Of a DNA stretch of 64,000 nucleotides, positions 7,867 through 15,754 are shown in pieces. The DNA lies in contig CAVOSX010000002.1 of assembly GCA_963699015.1 (NCBI GenBank), positions 1,054,001-1,118,000 of the forward strand, written 5' to 3'. This DNA is from PALSA-505 sp963699015. GTDB lineage: Bacteria; Actinomycetota; Actinomycetes; Streptosporangiales; Streptosporangiaceae. The notes under the pieces were generated by a model. It did not search any database, was not told the DNA's origin, and saw only the letters and a program-made list of their open reading frames with translations. A program made the position numbers and the translations under genes. How positions within the stretch are numbered: position 1 is the stretch's first letter; the number at the start of each line of letters is the position of its first letter.

Positions 7867-9036
7867 CTAAGCGGGTCCCTGCCTGCTGAGCACGACGCCG
7901 GCGTGCGCCCACGGACGGGTGAACCCGACCGGGACCTGATCGCCCGGCGGCGAGTTGCTCGTGCCGAACGAGGAGATCCGGATGGGGAAGCCGGTCGCGT
8001 ACGCCTCGACCATCTTGCCCTTGCCGATCACCAGCCCGACGTGACCCGGGTTGGCCCGGGTGCCGTCCGAGCCGGGGAAGAACACCAGGTCGCCCGGTTC
8101 CTCGTGCCCCGGCTGAATCCGCGGCCCCCAGGCCCACTGCTCTTCGGACGTGCGCGGGATGTCCACGCCGACCTGCCGGTAGGCCATCATGACCAGGCCG
8201 GAGCAGTCGAACCCATCGGGACCGGTGCCGCCCCACTGATACGGCTTGCCGATCTGCGCCCTGGCGAAAGCGATGGCGGCGGACACGGCCTGGTTCGGGA
8301 CCTGGCTGCTGCTGGCCAGCGTCGAGCACTCCTGGGCCACCGTGACCGGGCCCACCGTGAAGCCGCCCTTGGCATAGATGCTCGCCCAGGACAAGACATC
8401 CTGGACGTAGGACAGCAAGTGGTTGTACGCGAAGATCGCTCCCCGGACGTTGCCCTGCACGCCGTTGCGGAGCAGATACTTCGCCGCGCCGGCGACGGCA
8501 TCGGCCGGCTCGTAGACGCTGGCGATCCCGTCGCCGTTCCCGTCTGTCGCCACGCCGTTCACGTGCTCGCTCGCCGGGTGGACCGGCGCGCCGCCCCAGA
8601 CGTTGCTCGCCGCCCCGCCGATCCCGATCTGCATCGGTCCCGCCGCGCCGAACGCGTTGGACCCGCTGTGCACGCCGGACAGGTTGGTCCGGCCGTGATC
8701 GCTCTCCACCTCGCCGATCCCGGCCAGTATCGGCCACGGCACGCCGTACTTCTGCCCGGTCTGCTGGTAGATGGTCAGGTAGTTCGCCGGGATCGAATCC
8801 TTGCCCCGGGGGCTCACCTCGGTTGTGGTGGTGGCGGCGGTGGTACCGCTCTGCCCGTTGAGGCAGTTGCCGCCGGCGGCGAACATCATGTTGGTCCCGC
8901 CGACCACCATCATCGGGATGGAGATGATCCCGACGAGCAGCAGGCCGCCCCCGAGGACGGCCGCGATGACGGCAGGGTGGGCGCCACGAAGGCCGCGCCT
9001 CGGGCCCCGGGCGCGGTATCCGCCGACCGGGATCAC
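7867..9036 (-). CDS. bifunctional lytic transglycosylase-like / NlpC-P60 peptidoglycan hydrolase of a T4SS
   Basis: A 389-residue membrane-anchored wall hydrolase. One TM helix (about 22-46) is followed by a transglycosylase-like domain (about 85-225: ILAGIGEVESDHGRTNLSGV, AAGPMQIGIGG, FAYNHLLSYVQDVL). The C-terminal NlpC/P60 domain (about 255-385) has catalytic DCSGLVMMAY and GHVGLVIG. This two-domain type equals VirB1-like hydrolases of Gram-positive conjugation systems, which open the wall for the channel. The GTG start overlaps the TGA of the upstream gene (GTGA). It is the last gene of the leftward channel operon. Confidence 0.9.
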   Translation of the reverse strand: MIPVGGYRARGPRRGLRGAHPAVIAAVLGGGLLLVGIISIPMMVVGGTNMMFAAGGNCLNGQSGTTAATTTTEVSPRGKDSIPANYLTIYQQTGQKYGVPWPILAGIGEVESDHGRTNLSGVHSGSNAFGAAGPMQIGIGGAASNVWGGAPVHPASEHVNGVATDGNGDGIASVYEPADAVAGAAKYLLRNGVQGNVRGAIFAYNHLLSYVQDVLSWASIYAKGGFTVGPVTVAQECSTLASSSQVPNQAVSAAIAFARAQIGKPYQWGGTGPDGFDCSGLVMMAYRQVGVDIPRTSEEQWAWGPRIQPGHEEPGDLVFFPGSDGTRANPGHVGLVIGKGKMVEAYATGFPIRISSFGTSNSPPGDQVPVGFTRPWAHAGVVLSRQGPA

Positions 9037-9677
9037 TGGTTACCCGACGAGGCGAGCTCGATGTCGTTGACCTGCCAGCCGCCGTTGCTGCCGGTGACGG
9101 TGACGGCGTATTGGGTGTTCTGGTGGCCGGGGCTTGATCCGGTGATCTTCTGATGGATCGTGACCACGAAGGTGAGACTGGAGGACCCGAACGCGCGCAG
9201 CGAGTCGATGACCGCGCTGCCCGCGGACACCTGCTTTTGCGCGGTGCGTGTCTTGGCCACTCCGGGCGTGGCGTAGGCACGCCCGATGACCTGGGCAAGC
9301 TGGGTGGTGATCAGGCCCTGCATCCGGCCGGTGTACGCCGCCGCGCTCTCGCGGTAGGAGAAGGTGCCGTAGTCGGCGGAGAACTCGGTGACGACGCTGG
9401 CCGCCTTGGCGAGCTGGGGTTCGCTAAAGGGCAGCCAGTGGTAGATGTTCACCTGGGATGACGTGGTCGAGGAGGGGGCGGTCTGGGTCGGGGTCGCGGC
9501 CGGTGTCGCAGGTGAGCTGATCGCCGCTGGAGAGCTGGCGGCGGCCGGGGGACGCTGGGGTGGCTTGGGCGAGTGATGGCCGGGGATACCCGAGTGCAGC
9601 AGGAAGAAGCCAAGCCCGGCGAGCGCGACCACGGTAAGAGCGAAGACCAGCTGCCGCTGGCGCGACGTCAGATCCAT
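9033..9677 (-). CDS. single-pass membrane protein with extracytoplasmic NTF2-like region, T4SS operon
   Basis: A 214-residue protein: short basic N-terminus, one TM helix (about 10-28), a Pro/Ala/Ser/Thr linker (about 30-78), then a soluble domain beginning WLPFSEPQLAKAASVVTEFSA and ending in beta strands (TFVVTIHQ, QYAVTVTGSNGGWQVNDI). The layout resembles the TcpC/VirB8 NTF2-like fold and also the TcpC gene at the head of this operon, so a second VirB8-like channel component is plausible. No specific family is certain. It starts 5 bases after the preceding stop and overlaps the next gene. Confidence 0.7.
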   Translation of the reverse strand: MDLTSRQRQLVFALTVVALAGLGFFLLHSGIPGHHSPKPPQRPPAAASSPAAISSPATPAATPTQTAPSSTTSSQVNIYHWLPFSEPQLAKAASVVTEFSADYGTFSYRESAAAYTGRMQGLITTQLAQVIGRAYATPGVAKTRTAQKQVSAGSAVIDSLRAFGSSSLTFVVTIHQKITGSSPGHQNTQYAVTVTGSNGGWQVNDIELASSGNQ

Positions 9678-9682
9678 GAACG

Positions 9683-10788
9683 CTACTTCTTCCGGCGCAC
9701 CGGACGGAGCCAGAACGGGAGCGGGGCCTCCCGGCGGGCAGCCTCGTCCCGTCCGCCGGGCACCGCGCCGGCTGAGCCGGCCGTGCCGTTCCCCGCCCTG
9801 CCATTCCCTGCCGTGCCGTTCCCGCGCACGCCGTTCCCGGCCGCACCGTTCCCAGCTGTGCCGTTCCCCGCTATGCCGTTCCCCGCTATGCCGTTCCCGG
9901 CCGTGCCGTTCCCGGCCGCGCCGCCGCGGCGGCCGGGACCGGGCGCGGCACGTCCCGGCCATACACCGCCGCCGCGTGAACGCTGCGGCGGCCCGGCAGG
10001 CCCGGCGCCGGAAGCGGGCCCGGTTGCTGGATACGCGGGCGGCCCGCCCTGATACTGCGGGCGGGGCTGCGACGCCGGCGGACCCACGGGATACGAGGCC
10101 GCGGACGCCGGAGCCGGCCGAGACACCGGACCTGACCGAGGCGCCGGTCCTGACCGAGACACCGGAGCTGACCGAGGCGCCGGTCCCGACCGAGACACCG
10201 GACCTGACCGAGGCGCCGGTCCCGGCGGGGACGCGGACGCTGACCAAGACGCCGGAGTGGATCGCGTACCTTCGCCGCCCGGCCGGCCGCCCGGCGGACG
10301 AATGGGGCCGGGCTGCCAGAGAGGCCGGCCACCCCGCGGCGCGGCGCCCGAGCCCTGCGCGGTCTGCGAGCCCCACCGGGCCCGCGGCTGGCCGGCGGCG
10401 CTCGCCGGGGCCGGCCGGGCACTGGGTCCGGGGCTCCGCAGCGGGCCGCCCGCGCTGCTGCCCCGCACCGGCTGACTGCCGCCCCGCCCCGGCCCGCCCC
10501 CGCCGGCCGGGGCGCTCCCGCCGGCCGGCCGGGCCGGCCCGCCGCCTGATCGCACCGGCCCGTTGCCGCCGCCCGATCGCACCGGCCCGCCGGCCATCCC
10601 CGCCCTGCCCGGCGGGCCGACAGCGCTGCCTGTCCCCGGCGCCGGGCCGGGCCCGCTGCCGCCTGATCGCACCGGCCCGCCGGCCATCCCCGCCCTGCCC
10701 GGCGGGCCGGCTGCGCTGCCTGTCCCCGGCGCCGGCCCGGGCCCGTGGCCTGCCCATGGCGCTGGGCCGGCTGCGCTGCCGAGCCGGG
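9683..10788 (-). CDS. Pro/Gly-rich low-complexity segment, probably the C-terminal tail of the TrbL-like protein
   Basis: The frame ending at 9683 is open from 11023 and overlaps the end of the TrbL-like gene in another phase. It is rich in Gly, Pro, Ala, Arg and Ser, built from tandem repeats, and ends in a basic FWLRPVRRKK. No good ribosome site or start is visible near the TrbL stop at 10789. A net one-base deletion between 10789 and 11023 would join it to the TrbL-like protein, giving about 1,170 residues with a long disordered cytoplasmic tail. I consider that more likely than a separate gene. The stop lies 5 bases from the next start, as expected for a real operon member. Confidence 0.5.
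9781..9915. repeat. 15-bp tandem repeat, 9 copies
   Basis: Nine consecutive units of the type CCGTGCCGTTCCCGG with a few substitutions each. In the minus-strand coding frame it encodes the pentapeptide repeat AGNG(T/I/A), part of the Pro/Gly-rich tail. Confidence 0.9.
10120..10227. repeat. 36-bp tandem repeat, 3 copies
   Basis: Three near-identical units beginning GAGACACCGG and containing CTGACCGAGGCGCCGGT. On the minus strand they encode PAPRSGPVSRSG-type repeats in the Pro-rich tail. Confidence 0.9.
10575..10754. repeat. 90-bp direct repeat, 2 copies
   Basis: Two adjacent copies with a 90-base period, starting at GATCGCACCGGCCC (10575 and 10665). They encode a duplicated segment containing GPGPAPGTGSA and GPPGRAGMAGG. 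A short partial copy precedes them near 10545. Confidence 0.85.
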
Positions 10789-13209
10789 CTACCGGCCGGC
10801 CGTAGCCGGCAGCCGTGGCGCCGGACCACGCCCGTTGCCTGCCTGCTGCGGCGGGCCGCTGGCCGTCCCCGTCCTGGCCGGCGGGCTGCCGGCCCCCGAG
10901 GCGGCCCGGGCCTGGCCAGCCGCCAGCGGCGCAGTCCTCGGCGCCGCCGGCCGAGGCGGAGCCTCGCCCGTCCGGGCCAGCGGGCGGGTGACCCCGGCGC
11001 TCTCCACACCGCGGCGTGCCCACCCGGCCGCGTCAGGCTGCGCGTCGTCAGCGCCACCGGCCGCCCTTGACGGCAGGTGCAGGGGCGGCGCCGCGCTCGG
11101 GGCGCCGTCCACGTCTGCGGCAGCCCAGGCCCGGCCCTGGCCACGAGCTCCGGCTCGCATGCCCGGGTCGCCGGCCTGACCGTCGCCTGATTCGGCGCCT
11201 TCCGGTGGCCCGTTCGCGTCGGCCAGTGCCGATCCGTTCGGCATGGGTCCGTTCGCCGTCTCCGCATCGGGGCCGCCGGATCCGGCAGCGAGCGCGATGT
11301 GCTCGGCCAGGGCAGTGGACTGCGTTGCACCGCGGCGCGCCATGCGGCTGACGCCGTATCCGGCGAACCCGCCGACCGCCACCGCGGCGACGCCGGTCGC
11401 GTTGCGGCGCAGCACCTCCCTGGACCGGTAGATCTCGAGCTCGGCCCGCTCCCGCGCTCCGATCGATCCGTATCCGACCGCGGAGAACAGGTGCTGGAAG
11501 GGCTTGCGGTAAATGAATACGGCGATCGTGACCAGCGCGATCATCAGGATCTTCAGCGCCCAGGGCAGCACGGAGTCACTGGTGCCCATGATCAGCGAAT
11601 ACGAGTACAGCAGGACGCTCAGCACGATGGCTACCGCGACCGATTTCAGCAGCACGCCGACGAGCATCTCGAACCAGCGCGTGGCTACCACCCGGCCGAA
11701 GCCGGGGTGCGTCCCGACGATCAGGAAGAACGGGCCCGCTATCAGCAACAGCAGGAACCCCAGCTTGAGGATGATCAGTGTGATGGCGATGAGCAGCACG
11801 AGCACGCCCGCGACGAGCGCGGCAAACAAGCCTGCGAACCCGATCTCCAGCCGTGACGTCCACTGCTTGCCCTGGAACAGCGGGTAGATGGCCGGATCGT
11901 GCGCCTTGATGGACGCGGCGATGCCCGAGTACACCGTCTGCTTGGCCTTGATCAGGGCGGCGGTAGGGGCCTCGTTGGCGGCGATCGCCTGCGACCACAG
12001 CAGCTGCCTGCCGTAGGCGTTGACCGGGGTCTGCCCGGTGCGCCCGGTCGAGAACTGCGTCGTGCCGAACTCGCCGTCCAGCCAGGGCTTGCAGACCAGC
12101 ACGGACCACAGCTCGTTCGCGTTCTGGTCGACCAGGCCGTTGCCCTGGGTGAAGCCGAAGTTGGCGCCGCCGGGGCTCTGCGGATCTCCGCTGTGCACCG
12201 GCACGCAGTTGCCCCCGCCCGGATTCGGCAGCTTGGAGAAGGCGACGTTGAGTACCTGGGTCACCCCATTGGACACCGCCTGGCCGACGCCGGTGAAGTC
12301 GGCCGGCCTGCCGATCAGCCAGATCGCCGCGGCGCAGGCCACCACCATCCAGATGGTGCCCTCGATGGTACGGGTCGCGCGCTTGCGGATCAGGCCGTGC
12401 CAGGCCAGCCACATCACGCCGAGCAGGATCACCGGCGCCAGGTAGGGGAAGTAGACCGCGTTCCCGAGGCTGCTGATCAGCCGGTCCACCACGCTGGACA
12501 GCCAGGCCAGGATGCCGTTGCCCGCGGCCGACTGGTAAACGGTGATCGTCACCCGGTCCACGGCCTTGGCCGCGTCGAAGACCATGCCGGCCACGTTGTT
12601 GCCGATCAACGAGGTCATGTCCGAGCACTGCATGTCGGTCGCGGCCCAGAACTGCCCGGCCACGCCGTAGTTGTCGTACAGCGTCTTGCCCTGCGGGCCG
12701 GGCGTGGCCGGCGGCCGGACGATCGCGTCGATACCGCCGGTGGCGGGCTCGGGCTGCGGCAGCGAAGGCTGGCAGATGTTGTTCAGGTCGCCGGTGAACC
12801 CGCCGCCATGACAGAGGTTGAGCAGGTTGCCGATGTCACCGATCCCCGGTACGGAGCACACTCCCCCGGCGGGCTCCGCGGCCGGGACCCCGGTACCGGG
12901 CGAACTGGTGGCCGGGCGGGTGGTGACGGCTGTGAGGAACGCTTGCGGGTAGGCGGCACTAGCCGCGGGATTGAGGGCCGCCGCGGGAACCGTCGTGACC
13001 GCAGCCGGCTGCGCATTGACCGTCCTGATGGCGGCCGTCTTCACGGTGGCCGTCGTCGCGGTGGCCGTCGCGGTAACGGCCTTCACGGAGCCAGGACCCG
13101 GGGTGGACGGGTGGACGGTGACCGCGAACGCGATCGCGGCCAGTGAGCCGAGCACGGTGGCGAGCAGGCCAAGCACCAGCAGTGACTTGCGCGGAATTAG
13201 TCTGGCCAC
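10789..13209 (-). CDS. TrbL/VirB6-like polytopic membrane protein of a T4SS
   Basis: An 806-residue frame. After an N-terminal signal-like helix (about 9-30) comes a roughly 200-residue extracytoplasmic region with several Cys. It is followed by at least six hydrophobic segments, including YFPYLAPVILLGVMWLAWHG, TIWMVVACAAAIWLIG, a long double segment around LIAITLIILKLGFLLLLIAG, and LKILMIALVTIAVFIY. The C-terminal 200 residues are Pro/Ala-rich and cytoplasmic. This is the architecture of the integral channel component VirB6/TrbL of Gram-positive type IV systems. The GTG start has a CAGGAG ribosome site. The C-terminus probably continues in another frame down to 9683. Confidence 0.8.
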   Translation of the reverse strand: MARLIPRKSLLVLGLLATVLGSLAAIAFAVTVHPSTPGPGSVKAVTATATATTATVKTAAIRTVNAQPAAVTTVPAAALNPAASAAYPQAFLTAVTTRPATSSPGTGVPAAEPAGGVCSVPGIGDIGNLLNLCHGGGFTGDLNNICQPSLPQPEPATGGIDAIVRPPATPGPQGKTLYDNYGVAGQFWAATDMQCSDMTSLIGNNVAGMVFDAAKAVDRVTITVYQSAAGNGILAWLSSVVDRLISSLGNAVYFPYLAPVILLGVMWLAWHGLIRKRATRTIEGTIWMVVACAAAIWLIGRPADFTGVGQAVSNGVTQVLNVAFSKLPNPGGGNCVPVHSGDPQSPGGANFGFTQGNGLVDQNANELWSVLVCKPWLDGEFGTTQFSTGRTGQTPVNAYGRQLLWSQAIAANEAPTAALIKAKQTVYSGIAASIKAHDPAIYPLFQGKQWTSRLEIGFAGLFAALVAGVLVLLIAITLIILKLGFLLLLIAGPFFLIVGTHPGFGRVVATRWFEMLVGVLLKSVAVAIVLSVLLYSYSLIMGTSDSVLPWALKILMIALVTIAVFIYRKPFQHLFSAVGYGSIGARERAELEIYRSREVLRRNATGVAAVAVGGFAGYGVSRMARRGATQSTALAEHIALAAGSGGPDAETANGPMPNGSALADANGPPEGAESGDGQAGDPGMRAGARGQGRAWAAADVDGAPSAAPPLHLPSRAAGGADDAQPDAAGWARRGVESAGVTRPLARTGEAPPRPAAPRTAPLAAGQARAASGAGSPPARTGTASGPPQQAGNGRGPAPRLPATAGR

Positions 13210-13233
13210 CGAGGCTCCTGGGGGGTATGTCGT

Positions 13234-15754
13234 TCAGCGCGCGGGCTCGCCCGCAGCGGCGGGCGAGCCTCGGCCGGTGCCAGCCGCCGGGCCGGAACCG
13301 GCCTCCTCCGGCGGGTCGTGCTTTGCAGACCGTGCCCGGGTCGGGTTGGTATCCAGCCACCTCCTGAGGTCGTCCGAGATCAGGTCAACACCGACGCGGC
13401 CAGCCCGGCCGTCCAGAATCCCTGAAGATGCATTCCCCGTTGCCCAGGCCGCGCAGCACGGCCTTGTGCTCGTCCGACGCCTCCACCCCGAGCAGCGCCA
13501 TCACGTTCGCGACCTCGACCCGCTCGGACGAGCGGAACGCGAATACCCCGGACAGGCAGTTGGTCACCTGCTCGTTGAGCAGGTCCCCCGCGTTCTGCGA
13601 CACCAGGATCAGGGCCGTGTTGCGGGACCGGCCCATCCGGGACACTTCGGGAATCAGCTTGGCCCCCTGCGGCGTGGACGTGATGGCCCACGCCTCGTCG
13701 AGGAAGATCGCCTTAGGGATCCGCGGCGCCATGCTGTTCAGCAGCCTGCGGGCAAACTGCGAGACCAGGTAGAGCAGGGCGACCGAGAGCCGCTGCTCGT
13801 AGGAGAAGTCGTCTCGGTGCACGGCCACGTCGGGCAGGCTGAGCCCGCCCAGCGTGAACACCGTGGTCCAGCCGGCCGCGTCGATCTGCTCCCCTCCGGA
13901 CGGCGCGAAGCACAGCCTGGCCAGCCGCATCTCCGACATCGAGCGCAGCACCGCGCCGAGGTTGCGGGATGCGGGTTCGGCGGCCTCCTCCAGGTGCCTG
14001 ATCACCTTGCCCAGGCTTGGCCGTTCCTGGCCGGCGATCGCGCCGACCGCCTGGATCATCGCGCTCTCCCGCTCCTCGCTCATCCGCGGCAGCAGCAGCC
14101 GGAGCGTCTCGGTGGCCATGGTCCGCTTCTCGGCGAGATCGTCGCCGAACGAGAACGGGTCGAGCAGTCCCGGGGCCGCCGCGCCGAGCGGCAGGGTCCG
14201 GGCCCGGCGGCCGCGCGAGGCCAACAGCCGGACCAGCGGCTCCGCGTCGCCCTTGGGGTCGATGGCCGCCACCGTCACCCCGCGCAGCGCGAGCTGCAGG
14301 AGCAGCAGCAGCGCGAGCGTGGTCTTCCCGCCCCCCGGCTCGCCGGTGATGGCGATCGCCGTCGGCCGGTTGCGGGCCGCGGCGATCAGCGGGTCGAAAT
14401 GCACGACCGAACGGGCACGGCCCAGCGTCTCCCCGATGTAGGGCCCGATCCAGCGCGCCCCGTCGGCCGCCGAGTCGCCCAGGTCGACGGTGGCGGTCGG
14501 CACGCCGCCCGCGATCGTGTACAGCGGCTGGCGCTGCGCGTAGGAGTTAAGCCTGACCCGGTCGCCGGGCAGCGACTCGCGCAGCAGCGAGAACTGGTCG
14601 CCGGTGGAATTGACCACGTCGATGCCGATGTCGCGGTAGTGCTCGATGAGCGCTTCGGCCCGGCGCAGGCACAGCTCGCGCGACGGGCCGGAAACGATCA
14701 GCCGGTGCCAGCCGTAGACGAACGGGAGCCGCTCCTTGGTGATGCCGTGCTCGAGCATCCGGGCGGCCTCGATCTGCTCGGCCAGGGCCAGCGGAGCCTC
14801 CGCACCAGCCTCCCTGATGTGCGCGTCCATATCCCGGGCATGCGCCAGCCTGCGCCCCACGTCCTTGCTGGCCTTGGCGGGCGGGATCAGCTTCATCCGG
14901 GAGCTGACCTCCACCGGGAACGGCAGCGAGTCGGCGAAATGCAGCCACGGCTCGCCCTCGGGAAACGACATCACGTCGGGGAACCGGGAGAAGGACAGGA
15001 ACGCGGTATACGACGAGCCGGCCGGGTGCTCCAGGCACAGCAGGTTGCGCGCGTTATGTATCTGCCCCTCGACCAGCGACTCGATCTCGCCTGCGCCCCA
15101 GGTCCGGCGCCTGGCCGCCGAGGGCGCGGGCTCGCCCAGCGTGCCCCGCAGCGTGTGCCGGAACAGCCAGGCGATCTCATCCGAGCTGGCCGGCCTGGCA
15201 GCCAGCGCACTCGAGCCGAGCGCGCGGCCGAACCGCTCGGCCTGCTCGGTCCACTTGGCGATCTCGGCCGCGGGCGCCGCCTCGTCGTCCAGGCCCATCG
15301 CCCGCTCGCCGGCCTGATAGGCGTTGATGAACTGGGACAGCACGCCACCCGACAGCTGGGCCCGCATCCCGCGCTGGCCTAGCCGGACGCCCAGGTAGAT
15401 CTCCTTCGCCCAGAAGTCCTTGGCCCATACGTGCCGGTACATCTCCTCCAGGTAGTCCAGCCACCCGGGGCCGCCGTCAGAGGTCGCGTCGAGGCCAGCC
15501 GCCCACTCGGCGGCAGGGTAAGACCGGTGCGTGATCCGCAGGTGTATCTCCGCCTCCGGCATCCGGATCGCGGCCAGCGCCACGGTGATGTTCGTCGCCA
15601 GCGCCTCCCGCTCCTCCGGGGTGATGAACTCATACGGCACCGCGGGCAGCCTGAAGTACGCCCAGGCGTGCGTCTCGGTCAGCAGGATCCGGTCATCGAA
15701 GTACCGGACGCCGATCCGGCTGCGTCCCCGGGTGCCGCGCGTTCTCGTGCTCAT
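13234..15754 (-). CDS. virB4: VirB4-family ATPase of a T4SS, frameshifted near the C-terminus
   Basis: The conjugation/secretion ATPase. Walker A GEPGGGKT (471-478), IDPKGDAE, Walker B AIFLDEAW (682-689) and VSQNAGDL all match VirB4/TraE. The N-terminal half is the VirB4 membrane-interaction domain. The uninterrupted frame ends at 13385 (789 residues) with an atypical tail after GECIFRD. Ignoring one extra base at 13417-13418 (GATTC for GATC), the frame continues as LDGRAGRVGVDLISDDLRRW to a TGA at 13234, exactly the DGRVGR-type C-terminus of this family, stopping 25 bases before the next gene's GTG. ATG 15754 overlaps the upstream TGA (ATGA). Confidence 0.9.

Noticed and set aside
9676..11070. 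Plus-strand 464-codon open frame with acidic TET/TEAP repeats
   Set aside because: It is antisense to the Pro/Gly-rich tail; the repeats are the same tandem units read on the other strand. No ribosome site and no family resemblance, and the minus-strand frame ends exactly next to the following operon gene.
12971..15382. Plus-strand 803-codon open frame opposite virB4
   Set aside because: Arg/Gly-rich product typical of antisense frames in GC-rich DNA; the minus strand carries unmistakable VirB4 motifs.
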